Position numbers and translations under genes: made by a program. Under the pieces are notes generated by a model. It saw nothing but the letters and a program-made list of their open reading frames with translations, was not told where the DNA came from and ran no database searches. Below, in pieces: positions 53,153 to 61,818 of a DNA stretch of 64,000 bases. This DNA is from Planococcus ruber. Its GTDB lineage: Bacteria; Bacillota; Bacilli; Bacillales_A; Planococcaceae. The stretch's first letter is position 1. Each line of letters starts with the position of its first letter. The stretch is taken from the NCBI RefSeq assembly GCF_022819085.1, contig NZ_JALHAG010000011.1, positions 1 to 64,000 on the forward strand, in the 5' to 3' direction.

Positions 53153-53243
53153 ACAGGGATTTGAATGAGTTCTATTTACGGGTTTTAAAAAGAATGCTAT
53201 TGTTTTCAGAAGTTAATCGAATTTCGTTAAAGGAAGTGGAAAG

Positions 53244-54716
53244 TTGAAAACTATGTCTTATAAAGAGCAATGGTTCGGCAATATCCGCGCGGACATTCTT
53301 TCCGGCATTGTCGTGGCGCTCGCGTTAATTCCCGAAGCCATTGCCTTTTCTATTATTGCAGGAGTGGATCCGATGGTCGGCCTCTATGCTTCGTTCTCCA
53401 TAGCTGTCATCATTTCTTTTGTCGGCGGGCGCCCCGCGATGATTTCGGCCGCTACGGGCGCGATGGCCCTTGCGATGGTGACGCTCGTCCGGGACCACGG
53501 CCTTGACTATCTGCTCGCTGCGACCATTCTAACCGGGGTGCTGCAAGTGATCTTCGGATTTTTGAAAATTGCCCGTTTCATGAAGTTCATCCCGCGTGCT
53601 GTGATGATCGGTTTCGTCAATTCGCTCGCTATCTTGATTTTCATGGCGCAAGTGCCGTTCATTTTCGGCATCAATCTGATTACGTATGTTTTTGTCGGTG
53701 TCACTTTGGCCATTGTTTACATCCTGCCGCGTTTCTTTACCGCGATTCCGGCACCGCTTATCGCCATATTCGTATTGTCCGCCATCGTCATGTATACCGG
53801 CATCGATATGCAGAATGTCGGCAGTTTAGGGACGATCAACCAATCCCTGCCCACTTTCTTCATCCCGGATGTTCCGTTTAATTTTGAAACTTTGCAGATC
53901 ATTTTTCCCACTGCGCTTGCCTTATCCATCATTGGTTTGCTCGAATCCTTATTGACGGCATCCATTTTGGATGATGCAACAGAAACGGATTCCGATAAGA
54001 ATCAGGAAGCCCGTGGGCAAGGCATCGCCAACTTCGTCACCGGCTTTTTCGGCGGAATGGCGGGCTGTGCAATGATCGGCCAGTCGGGCATCAACGTCCA
54101 ATCTGGCGGACGCGGACGCCTTTCCACCTTTACTGCAGGCGTCGTCCTGATTTTCCTGATCATCGTCCTCGGCAATTGGGTCGTCCAGATTCCGATGCCC
54201 GTCCTTGCCGGCATCATGGTGATGGTGTGCATCGGCACTTTTAATTGGGGTTCGTTCAAGTACATGGCGACCGCTCCGAAATCAGATGCAGTTGTCATGC
54301 TGCTGACCGTCGTGGTGGTCGTCTATACACACGATTTATCCAAAGGCGTACTCGCCGGCGTTCTGCTGAGCGCGATTTTATTTGCGGCTAAAATTTCAAA
54401 AGTCGAAGTCCGGAATAAAGGATTGAATGCCGAAGCATCGAATGTTTATACAGTACACGGCCAATTATTCTTTGCTTCTTCGCAAGATTTCGTTTCAGCC
54501 TTCGATGCCATCGAACCTGCCGACCGCATCATCATCGACTTCTCGGATGCGACCGTTTGGGATGATTCCGGCGTCGGCGCCATTGACCGCGTCATGGGCC
54601 GGCTTCAACCGAAAGTGGGTTCGATTGAAATTACAGGCTTAAACCCATCCAGCGAAAAATTGGTCAACACCTTGGCCGCCTATGCAGATTCAGGAAAAAA
54701 AGCAGGCCAGCATTAA
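53244..54716 (+). CDS. SulP family anion transporter with STAS domain
   Basis: A 490-residue protein with about 11-12 membrane helices in the SulP/SLC26 fold ([20 protein letters not shown] at the start and [23 protein letters not shown] in the middle) and a C-terminal STAS domain (about 390-480). Substrates in the family include sulfate, bicarbonate and other anions; which one is unknown. The next gene, a universal stress protein, is 14 bp downstream, so they are an operon. The start is TTG (or ATG nine bases later). Confidence 0.88.
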   Translation: MKTMSYKEQWFGNIRADILSGIVVALALIPEAIAFSIIAGVDPMVGLYASFSIAVIISFVGGRPAMISAATGAMALAMVTLVRDHGLDYLLAATILTGVLQVIFGFLKIARFMKFIPRAVMIGFVNSLAILIFMAQVPFIFGINLITYVFVGVTLAIVYILPRFFTAIPAPLIAIFVLSAIVMYTGIDMQNVGSLGTINQSLPTFFIPDVPFNFETLQIIFPTALALSIIGLLESLLTASILDDATETDSDKNQEARGQGIANFVTGFFGGMAGCAMIGQSGINVQSGGRGRLSTFTAGVVLIFLIIVLGNWVVQIPMPVLAGIMVMVCIGTFNWGSFKYMATAPKSDAVVMLLTVVVVVYTHDLSKGVLAGVLLSAILFAAKISKVEVRNKGLNAEASNVYTVHGQLFFASSQDFVSAFDAIEPADRIIIDFSDATVWDDSGVGAIDRVMGRLQPKVGSIEITGLNPSSEKLVNTLAAYADSGKKAGQH

Positions 54717-54730
54717 AGGGGGATTCTTAG

Positions 54731-55150
54731 ATGTATAAGAAAATTCTCGTAGCCGCTGATGGCTCGGACCATTCAAAACGCGCCGTGCAAGAAGCGGTGA
54801 AAATGGCAAAAGCCAACCCAGGAGCAAATGTGACGCTTCTTTACGTCATCGACTATGAAAAAGCACGCAATGAAATCCTTCAAAGCCAAGGGCCGGATGG
54901 GCTTCATCTCGAGCGGCGCAAGCACCTCCAGCCGCTTGAAGAGATTTGCCGTTCTGCCGGTGTCCACTTTGAAACCAAAATTCTGCATGGAGCCCCCGGG
55001 CCGACCATTGTAAAGCATGCCAATGAAACCGGCTACGATGCCGTTTTCATCGGTAGCCGAGGCTTAAACGCCTTGCAGGAAATGGTGCTTGGCAGCGTCA
55101 GCCACAAAGTAGCGAAACGCGTACAGGCACCTGTAATCATTGTGAAATAA
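54731..55150 (+). CDS. universal stress protein UspA family
   Basis: A 139-residue Usp fold with the nucleotide-binding pattern GSRGLNALQEMVLGSVSHKVA (G-x2-G-x9-GS) near residue 110, so it probably binds ATP. It follows a SulP transporter gene in one operon; such pairs occur in other bacteria and may couple transport to energy state. Confidence 0.9.
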   Translation: MYKKILVAADGSDHSKRAVQEAVKMAKANPGANVTLLYVIDYEKARNEILQSQGPDGLHLERRKHLQPLEEICRSAGVHFETKILHGAPGPTIVKHANETGYDAVFIGSRGLNALQEMVLGSVSHKVAKRVQAPVIIVK

Positions 55151-55185
55151 AAAAAGGTCTTTCCGGTTTTCGGAAAGACCTTTTT
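55149..55185. terminator. bidirectional terminator
   Basis: AAAAAGGTCTTTCCG/CGGAAAGACCTTTTT stem between convergent usp and crcB. Confidence 0.92.
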
Positions 55186-55186
55186 C

Positions 55187-55516
55187 TTATAAAACTAAAT
55201 ATCCTAAACTGAACAACAGGATCCCACTGATCAACGTTGCACTTAAATACGCTGCCGCTTTTAGCCATTCCCCGTCTTCTATATCTTTCACGGCGTCAAG
55301 CGCCATCGTTGAAAACGTAGTAAAAGCGCCCAGAAAACCCGTAAGCCAAAAAGCGGATGGGCTGCTGTTTCCAAGCAGCCAGCCCATCGAAAAAGATCCG
55401 AGGCTGTTGACTGCCCATGTCGCCCATTTCGGATGTTTGGATCGGCTTTCTGCAATAAGGTAAAAAACGTACCGGGCAACCGCTCCGAAGAAACCGCCCG
55501 CTGCAATGGAAATCAT
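55187..55516 (-). CDS. crcB: fluoride ion channel CrcB/Fluc, subunit 1
   Basis: A 109-residue four-helix Fluc protein. GGFFGAVARY near the N-terminus and GFLGAFTTFSTMA near residue 70 are the family hallmarks. It overlaps the upstream crcB copy by four bases (ATGA). The two together probably form a heterodimeric fluoride exporter. Confidence 0.93.
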   Translation of the reverse strand: MISIAAGGFFGAVARYVFYLIAESRSKHPKWATWAVNSLGSFSMGWLLGNSSPSAFWLTGFLGAFTTFSTMALDAVKDIEDGEWLKAAAYLSATLISGILLFSLGYLVL

Positions 55517-55866
55517 TTTGCCATCGCCTGCCTTCCGATTGCCAGTCCGCCAGCTGCCATCAAGACCGAAGCTGCTGTCATCGCAAGAGCAAAACCTATT
55601 GCAGCCATATACTGCGCTTCCAACAAGCTAAACCACTGGGCTGAAAAAGCCGAAAATGTGGTAAAAGAGCCAACGAATCCGGTTGAAATGAACAGCCGAA
55701 ATTCGGCAGATTTTTTATGGAAGCGGGCAGCTGCATAGCCAATGACGAAACTTCCGAATAAGTTGACTGCCCAGAGTCCCGCCGTTGATGAGATGGCTTC
55801 GAAAATCCCGGCTCGTGCCAGTGCCCCAAGCATCCCGCCAACGCCTACTGCTAAAAATCTTTTCAC
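55513..55866 (-). CDS. crcB: fluoride ion channel CrcB/Fluc, subunit 2
   Basis: A 117-residue Fluc protein with GGMLGALARA and GFVGSFTTFSAFS blocks. It is coupled to the second copy. No fluoride riboswitch could be recognised in the 35 bp upstream, where the penicillin-acylase-family gene ends. Confidence 0.92.
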   Translation of the reverse strand: MKRFLAVGVGGMLGALARAGIFEAISSTAGLWAVNLFGSFVIGYAAARFHKKSAEFRLFISTGFVGSFTTFSAFSAQWFSLLEAQYMAAIGFALAMTAASVLMAAGGLAIGRQAMAK

Positions 55867-55901
55867 TTGAACCGCCTCGCATCATTTTTCTCCAGTATAG
55901 C

Positions 55902-58259
55902 TTAATCGGCGGTTAAAATTAACTCTGTCCCTGCTGCTTTCTTTTCAATTTCCGTTCTATGGTAGTCTCCTTCTGCCCAATCGTCCACTTGATTGTGGTA
56001 GAAGTCGGATTTCATATGCCCGCTGAGCCCTGGTCCAACAATATGATAAGCCCCCGTCAAATCGCTCAAATCGGCCACAAATCGCCAAGAAGCTCCGTGG
56101 TTCACTTTGCCGTCTTCTTTAAAGGCAGCTGCCTGAACCGTAATATTAGATCCGCCAATGGCCACAGGAGCTGGATTTAATAACTGGGCAAAAATCGGAG
56201 AAGCACTGGCAAGCGGATGCGGGAAAGTCAATTGATGGTACTCGCCCCACTCCCAGTCTTCAAACTTATCTCCAAATTGTTCTTCGATTTCATCCACACT
56301 TTCCGCTAAAGCATCCGTCAGCCATTTTTCCACGCCGCCATATTCGGACACCCATGCGCCTTCATTGCCAGCGAATGCTTGTCTCATCATTTCATCGGTG
56401 ATGTGGTTTTTCCCTGCGAACATTTCATAAACGTCTTCCGGGAATTCCCCTTTTAAGATGGTGTCCGGCAATTGCTTCATCCATTTATGGAAAACGAGGG
56501 GTGCCGCTTGATCTGCGCCATCCACTTGATCCCATTCTTCCAGCATTTCAAGTAGCGGATCGTATTCCTTCGTTTCTTTCCGGACTGCTGCAATCATGCC
56601 GTCTAAAAATTCAGCTGCATATAAATTCTTTTGGTCCATCTGCAGTTCCATCATATCTTCCGGCGTCAAATCGTCCGATGCTTCCAACACTTCAGCGATC
56701 CGCTCATAGCGATACGGCTGCGCCCAAAAATCCGTGATGTGATAAGGGTAGGAATCGTCTATAACTTCATTATTTGCCGTTGCAATAAACCCGCTCTCCG
56801 GATTGACAGATCTCGGCAATTCATCAAAAGGCACATAGCCTTCCCAGCCATAGTCGGCAGAGTCTCCCGGAACCGGCAATTGCCCATCTCCCGTTTTCCG
56901 AAGCGGAATGCGTCCGTTAGCCTTATAAGCGATGGTCCCGTCCGTAGAAGCAAAGACAAAGTTTTGGGCCGGCGCCTGGAAATCTTCCAATGCGGTTTCA
57001 AACTCCTCCCAATTGGAAGCTTTATTAAAGCCGAGTACTGCCTGAAGCTCTAAAGTCGGCTCAAGAGCGGTCCATTGCATCGAAAATACAGCCCCCGGAT
57101 CTTCTTCTTTATAAAGAATAGGCGAAATAATAGGTCCATGGCGCGTTACGGTTACTTCAAACGCTTCATCTTCCTCGCCTTTTACACTGATGGTTTCATC
57201 CCGCACTTCCGCTTGCTCCCATTTCCCTTCATACAGAAATTGCGTCGAATCTTCCGGATTCGGAGTTTCAATATAAAGGTCTTGAACATCCGGCCCAACA
57301 TTTGTTACACCCCAGGCGATTTCTTCATTATGGCCGAGAATAATTCCCGGAATGCCGGCAAAGATCACGCCGCTGACGTTCTGCTCCGGCGACTGAAGAT
57401 GCATCTGATACCAGATGGACGGCGTACTCAGACCTAAATGCGGATCATCCGCAAGCAGCGGCAGCCCACTTTCCGTTTTGTCTCCCGAGACGACCCAGTT
57501 ATTGCTGCCATTGAATTCAGGCGGAATGACCGAGGCATCGAATTCTCCGGCCACTTTCACCGGCTGCTTTTTATTTGCAGCAAGAATGGAAGGCGCATTA
57601 TCCGGATAAGCAATAAACAATTCTTTTGCTTTATCTTCCGGGAATGCATTTAGCGCCCAGTGGCGGACTGCCAGCGTATTCCAATTCCCCCCTAAATCAT
57701 AGGCCATGTACTTTCCGATTGTCAGCGAATCGAGCGGCGTCCATTCTTCCGGTTCATAGCCGAGCAGAGCGAACTCATAGCTTAATGTGCCTTCCGCTTT
57801 CGCTTCTTCCATGTATGCATTGACGCCTTCTGCGAACCATTCCAATACTTGCTTCGCTTCGTCGCCGTAGCCCTCCCAGGATTTTTCAGCGGCATCCCTC
57901 AAACTGAACGTCCGGAAACGTTTATCCGTATCCACCGCAGCGGCGCCTACCACTTCTGCCAGGCGTCCGCTTGCCTGCCGCCGCGACAAATCCATTTGGA
58001 ACATGCGGTCCTGCGCTTGGACATACCCTTGCGCCCGGTATAAATCCGCGTCCGTTTCCGCTTCAATATGCGGTACGCCAATCTCGTCGCGGATGACCGT
58101 CACATCTTCATCCAATATTTTTACGGCCATCTTCCCTTCAATCACCGCTTCCGACTTCCCTATGTAAACGTTTACAAAAATCAATGCTGCAACGATGATT
58201 AAAGCAAGCACCCCGACTGTTCCCAAGACCCACTTCAGCCATCTTCTCTTTTTCCCCAT
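55902..58259 (-). CDS. penicillin-acylase-family Ntn hydrolase
   Basis: A 785-residue precursor of a self-cleaving N-terminal nucleophile amidohydrolase. An N-terminal membrane anchor (about 11-33) holds it outside the membrane. The new beta-chain N-terminal serine is S252 in FNGSNNWVVSG, with downstream motifs of the family. Such enzymes cleave amide bonds of penicillins, acyl-homoserine lactones or other acyl amides; the substrate here is unknown. The ATG at 58259 follows GGGGGAAG; a long in-frame upstream extension has no site. Confidence 0.9.
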   Translation of the reverse strand: MGKKRRWLKWVLGTVGVLALIIVAALIFVNVYIGKSEAVIEGKMAVKILDEDVTVIRDEIGVPHIEAETDADLYRAQGYVQAQDRMFQMDLSRRQASGRLAEVVGAAAVDTDKRFRTFSLRDAAEKSWEGYGDEAKQVLEWFAEGVNAYMEEAKAEGTLSYEFALLGYEPEEWTPLDSLTIGKYMAYDLGGNWNTLAVRHWALNAFPEDKAKELFIAYPDNAPSILAANKKQPVKVAGEFDASVIPPEFNGSNNWVVSGDKTESGLPLLADDPHLGLSTPSIWYQMHLQSPEQNVSGVIFAGIPGIILGHNEEIAWGVTNVGPDVQDLYIETPNPEDSTQFLYEGKWEQAEVRDETISVKGEEDEAFEVTVTRHGPIISPILYKEEDPGAVFSMQWTALEPTLELQAVLGFNKASNWEEFETALEDFQAPAQNFVFASTDGTIAYKANGRIPLRKTGDGQLPVPGDSADYGWEGYVPFDELPRSVNPESGFIATANNEVIDDSYPYHITDFWAQPYRYERIAEVLEASDDLTPEDMMELQMDQKNLYAAEFLDGMIAAVRKETKEYDPLLEMLEEWDQVDGADQAAPLVFHKWMKQLPDTILKGEFPEDVYEMFAGKNHITDEMMRQAFAGNEGAWVSEYGGVEKWLTDALAESVDEIEEQFGDKFEDWEWGEYHQLTFPHPLASASPIFAQLLNPAPVAIGGSNITVQAAAFKEDGKVNHGASWRFVADLSDLTGAYHIVGPGLSGHMKSDFYHNQVDDWAEGDYHRTEIEKKAAGTELILTAD

Positions 58260-58348
58260 CTGACTTCCCCCTTTTCTGTACCTTTGTCTATTCGACAGCC
58301 GAAATGAAAATCCTCCAATGAAATGGCGCCAGTGAAAAATTTCCAAAC

Positions 58349-58389
58349 AAAAAAGGAGCTGCCCCAAAATCACTCGGGACAACTCCTTT
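58349..58389 (-). terminator. terminator after murB
   Basis: AAAGGAG.TG.CCC/GGG.CA.CTCCTTT stem on the minus strand, similar in sequence to the hairpin at 42961-42991. Confidence 0.8.
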
Positions 58390-58422
58390 GCAAAACAAAA
58401 GGCATCTAGCGCCTTTTCGTCG

Positions 58423-59340
58423 TTAGGCCATATCTTCGCCGACAATTTTCACTTCCAGCTCCAAGTCAATTCCGAATTTTTCACGGACCGCTGACTTGAC
58501 CATTTCAATCGTCTTGATGTAATCGTTCGCTGTAGCATTGTTTTTATTGACAATAAATCCGGCATGCTTCGTCGAAACTTCCGCGCCGCCAAATCCTTTG
58601 CCCTGCAACCCGCTTTCCTGGATCAGCTTACCGGCAAAGTTTCCAGGCGGCCGCTTGAAAACACTTCCTGCTGATGGAAATTCCAGCGGCTGCTTTGTTT
58701 CGCGCTGCATCGTCAAATCGCTCATTTTCGCATCAATGACGAGCTGATTGCCGAATTCCAATTCGAACTCTGCCGATAAGACATAATAGCCTTTTTTCGT
58801 AATGATGCTCTTGCGGTAACCCAGTTCCAAATCTTCCTTTGAAAGCTCAAGCTTGTTGCCTTCTTTCGTCAGTACCGTAGCTTTGCGGATCACATCTTTG
58901 ATTTCTCCGCCGTAAGCTCCGGCATTCATCGCCATCGCACCGCCGATTGATCCTGGAATGCCGCAAGCAAATTCCAAGCCCGTCAACCGGTTAGAAGCTG
59001 CCGCTTTCGAGACTTCCTTAATATTAGCGCCGCCTTGTGCGTAAACCGTTGTCCCTTCGATGCGGATCGTGTGCAAACTCTTCAAGTTCAAGACAATGCC
59101 CCGTACGCCGCCGTCACGGACGACCATATTCGACCCGTTGCCGAGAAGCAATAACGGAATATTGTTTTCATATGCATATTTCACGGTATAAGCCGTTTCA
59201 TCTTCAGTCGTTGGTGCAACAAAAATATCAGCTGGCCCACCCATTCTTGTTAAGGTATGCAGGTGTAGCGGTTCGTCCATTTTTACGTGATCATCCGCCA
59301 AAAAACGGCGAAGATCGTGAAGCCATGTTTCTTTCGTCAT
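58423..59340 (-). CDS. murB: UDP-N-acetylenolpyruvoylglucosamine reductase
   Basis: A 305-residue FAD-dependent MurB of type IIb. It makes UDP-MurNAc for peptidoglycan. FAD-binding GNGSNMVVRDGGVRGIVL and GIPGSIGGAMAMNAGAYGGEI are clear, and the catalytic serine is in EFPSAGSVFKRPPG. The ATG at 59340 is chosen; an in-frame start nine bases upstream is possible. Confidence 0.95.
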   Translation of the reverse strand: MTKETWLHDLRRFLADDHVKMDEPLHLHTLTRMGGPADIFVAPTTEDETAYTVKYAYENNIPLLLLGNGSNMVVRDGGVRGIVLNLKSLHTIRIEGTTVYAQGGANIKEVSKAAASNRLTGLEFACGIPGSIGGAMAMNAGAYGGEIKDVIRKATVLTKEGNKLELSKEDLELGYRKSIITKKGYYVLSAEFELEFGNQLVIDAKMSDLTMQRETKQPLEFPSAGSVFKRPPGNFAGKLIQESGLQGKGFGGAEVSTKHAGFIVNKNNATANDYIKTIEMVKSAVREKFGIDLELEVKIVGEDMA

Positions 59341-59375
59341 TCCACGCAAATCCCTTCTAAACTTTAACTTCTATA

Positions 59376-59404
59376 AGTATCCGATTTTATTGGGAATTTG
59401 ACAA
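59376..59404 (-). promoter_or_regulatory. sigma-A promoter of murB
   Basis: Minus-strand TTGTCA-N17-GATACT, about 35 bp before the start. Confidence 0.65.
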
Positions 59405-59492
59405 GTGAAACCCCGATGATAAGGTCTAAAGTACGATAAATAAAAAAAATTACAGATAATTCTAAAGAAAAAGTCATTCTTGCTATAAAAAA

Positions 59493-59510
59493 TATCTCGA
59501 ATTCGAGAAT
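59493..59510. promoter_or_regulatory. MhqR-type operator before yceI
   Basis: TATCTCGAATTCGAGAAT, with a perfect TCTCGAATTCGAGA core, close to the palindrome before mhqO. It lies 16 bp upstream of the -35 box, where it may regulate from above or act on another start site. Confidence 0.65.
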
Positions 59511-59526
59511 TTTTATTTAAAAACAA

Positions 59527-59555
59527 TTGACATCAAGATACCAGTCGGATATAGT
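59527..59555 (+). promoter_or_regulatory. sigma-A promoter of yceI
   Basis: TTGACA-N17-TATAGT, a near-consensus promoter 37 bp before the start codon. Confidence 0.85.
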
Positions 59556-59591
59556 TACATTTAGTTAGTACATTCTAGGAGGAATTATACA

Positions 59592-60113
59592 ATGAAAAAA
59601 TGGACAATCGACCCAGCACACTCAGAAATCGGCTTTTCAGTCAAACACATGATGATCTCTAAAGTGAAAGGTTCATTCGAATCTTTCGACGCTGTCGTAG
59701 AAGCGAACGAAGAAGACTTGAGCGGCGCATTGATCGATTTCAAAATCGATGTTGCAAGCATCAACACAAACAACGAAGACCGCGACAACCACTTGCGTTC
59801 TGCTGATTTCTTCGACGTAGAAAACTACCCGGAAATCAAATTCAGTGCAAACGATATCACCAAAAAAGGCAGCGAATACGAATTGACAGGCGATCTGACA
59901 ATCAAAGGCGTAACGCGCCCTGTAACTTTCGAAGTTGAGTACGGCGGAAAAGGCACAAACCCTTGGGGCCAAGAAGTTGTCGCTTTCAGCGCTGAAGGCA
60001 AAGTAAACCGCAGAGATTTCGGCCTTACTTGGAACCAAGCACTTGAAACAGGCGGCGTATTAGTCGGTGAAGATATCAAGATTTCATTGGAACTTGAAGC
60101 GAACCCGGCATAA
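59592..60113 (+). CDS. yceI: YceI family lipid-binding-like protein
   Basis: A 173-residue YceI domain (lipocalin-like barrel). WTIDPAHSEIGFSVKHMMISKVKG at the start and DLTIKGVTRPVTFEVEYGG are diagnostic. Family members bind polyisoprenoid or other lipids; no signal peptide here, so it is cytoplasmic. A strong promoter, AGGAGG site, operator palindrome and terminator surround it, which points to a highly expressed, inducible gene. Confidence 0.93.
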   Translation: MKKWTIDPAHSEIGFSVKHMMISKVKGSFESFDAVVEANEEDLSGALIDFKIDVASINTNNEDRDNHLRSADFFDVENYPEIKFSANDITKKGSEYELTGDLTIKGVTRPVTFEVEYGGKGTNPWGQEVVAFSAEGKVNRRDFGLTWNQALETGGVLVGEDIKISLELEANPA

Positions 60114-60120
60114 AGATAGA

Positions 60121-60156
60121 AAAAAGCAGTGCGGAACCCACCGCACTGCTTTTTTT
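60121..60156. terminator. bidirectional terminator
   Basis: AAAAAGCAGTGCGG/CCGCACTGCTTTTT stem between convergent genes; overlaps the Rieske gene stop. Confidence 0.92.
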
Positions 60157-61702
60157 AATCTCCAAGTTTTTTCAGCGGCTTTACTGCCGGCCCTTCCAGC
60201 ACTTCCCCGGTGTACGAGAATCGCGAACCGTGGCATGGGCAATCCCACGAACGTTCGGCGTCATTCCAGCCGACTTCACAGCCCATATGCGTACACGTCG
60301 TATTGACCAGATGCACTTGGCCGTATTGATCGCGGTAGCCGCCTGCTTTTTTGTTGCCGACTTTCACCAAGCCGCCTTCATCGTTCTGCAAGTTTTCCAC
60401 CGTTTTAGACGGCATCTTCAATTTGCCTTTCACCAATTCTTTAGCAACAGATGCGTTGTCTTTGATGAAGCTTGCCGCATCCACCGCTTTCATTTTCGTG
60501 CGCGTCGGATTGAAAAGCGCGGCATATGGATTGGATTTCCCTAGAACTTGGTCCGTCAGCATAAGCCCTGCAAGCGCTCCGTTCGACATGCCCCATTTAT
60601 GGAAACCGGTCGCCACCAGAATATTGTCATACCCGGCAGTAATCGTCCCGATATACGGCACTTGATCCAGCGTTGTGATGTCTTGGGCAGACCAGCGGTA
60701 CGGAATTTCCTCGATGCCGAAATGCTCTTCGCCGAATTTCTCCAAGTTTTCGTAATGCTTCATGGTCGGCGGTTTGCTTTTGCCGCTGCCATGGCCGTCT
60801 CCGCCGATCAATAATAATTTTTCGCCGTTTTCATCTGTTGCGTACCGCAGCGAACGGGAAGGCATATCACAGCTTACATACATATCATTTGGAACTTCTC
60901 CTTTGACTTTGGCCGCGACCACATAAGAACGGGTAACGGAAAGGCGCGAAAAATACATGCCGTCAAAATCATTAAACGGATAATGCGTAGCCACAATGAC
61001 TTTGTTGCAGGACAAGTGCGACATGTTTTCTGTTTGGATCACGGGATCGTTTTTGCTCAATATTTTTACTGCCCGGGTCTGTTCGTAAATCTTGCCGCCG
61101 AGGCGTTCGATTTCTTCGACAAGCTTCGCCAAGAATTTTACCGGGTGGAATTGCGCTTGGTTGCGCATGACGATCGCTTCTTTCACATCGAAAGGAAGCT
61201 CTACTTCGTCTTTCGCTAAACCGCCGTCAATTCCAAGCTGCAGGTAGGCTTCCGCCTCTTTTTCAACCAATTTGGCGCCAATTGCGGTATTGGCATAGAC
61301 AAAAGCATTTTGATGAGAAAAGTCGCAGTCGATATCCAAATCAGCGGCCGTTTTTTCGATAAAGTCCAGGCCGTCCATATTCGCTTGGTAATACAATTTC
61401 GCTTGTTCTTCTCCAATCAGCTTGATTAACGGGAAATAAAACAATCCATGCTGGGCCGTGATTTTGGCAGTCGTGTAGCCTGTGACTCCGTCGATTAATT
61501 TCCCGGCATCAATCAACGTCACTTTTTTTCCAGCTTTCGCTAATAGATAAGCGCTGATGATTCCTACAATTCCTCCGCCAACGATGCCGATATCTGTGGA
61601 TTCATTTGCTTGAAGCGCAGGAAAACTCGGAACCTCTTTGTATTGTCTCCAATATGATTTTGGCATTTCCGGAACGCGGCTTTGCTTTTCTTCTTGTGTC
61701 AT
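60155..61702 (-). CDS. FAD-dependent oxidoreductase with C-terminal Rieske domain (YhfW-like)
   Basis: A 515-residue two-part protein. Residues 1-400 form a DAO-type flavoprotein (IGIVGGGIVGIISAYLLAKAG near residue 40). Residues 420-510 form a Rieske [2Fe-2S] domain with CTHMGCEVGW and CPCHGSRFSYTGEVLEGPA. It matches B. subtilis YhfW, whose reaction is unknown. The ATG at 61702 follows AGGAGG. A sigma-B-like site lies upstream. Confidence 0.9.
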   Translation of the reverse strand: MTQEEKQSRVPEMPKSYWRQYKEVPSFPALQANESTDIGIVGGGIVGIISAYLLAKAGKKVTLIDAGKLIDGVTGYTTAKITAQHGLFYFPLIKLIGEEQAKLYYQANMDGLDFIEKTAADLDIDCDFSHQNAFVYANTAIGAKLVEKEAEAYLQLGIDGGLAKDEVELPFDVKEAIVMRNQAQFHPVKFLAKLVEEIERLGGKIYEQTRAVKILSKNDPVIQTENMSHLSCNKVIVATHYPFNDFDGMYFSRLSVTRSYVVAAKVKGEVPNDMYVSCDMPSRSLRYATDENGEKLLLIGGDGHGSGKSKPPTMKHYENLEKFGEEHFGIEEIPYRWSAQDITTLDQVPYIGTITAGYDNILVATGFHKWGMSNGALAGLMLTDQVLGKSNPYAALFNPTRTKMKAVDAASFIKDNASVAKELVKGKLKMPSKTVENLQNDEGGLVKVGNKKAGGYRDQYGQVHLVNTTCTHMGCEVGWNDAERSWDCPCHGSRFSYTGEVLEGPAVKPLKKLGD

Positions 61703-61741
61703 GCCCATCCTCCTATAACCGTAATTTTGCTTATTAGTTGT

Positions 61742-61767
61742 CTACCCCCTCCCCCGCTATCTTAATC
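61742..61767 (-). promoter_or_regulatory. probable sigma-B promoter of the Rieske flavoprotein gene
   Basis: Minus-strand GATTAA-N14-GGGTAG, one mismatch in each box, within an unusually G-rich spacer, about 40 bp before the start codon. Confidence 0.55.
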
Positions 61768-61772
61768 CGTAC

Positions 61773-61805
61773 AAAAAAACCGGAAGCGATATTCGCTTCC
61801 GGGTT
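61773..61805 (-). terminator. terminator after the DsbA-like gene
   Basis: AACCGGAAGCGA/TCGCTTCCGGGTT stem followed by seven T's on the minus strand. Confidence 0.9.
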
Positions 61806-61818
61806 CTCTGCCGCTCCA

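Noticed and set aside
55867-55901. fluoride riboswitch before crcB
   Set aside because: The sequence lacks the conserved riboswitch loops and is too short.
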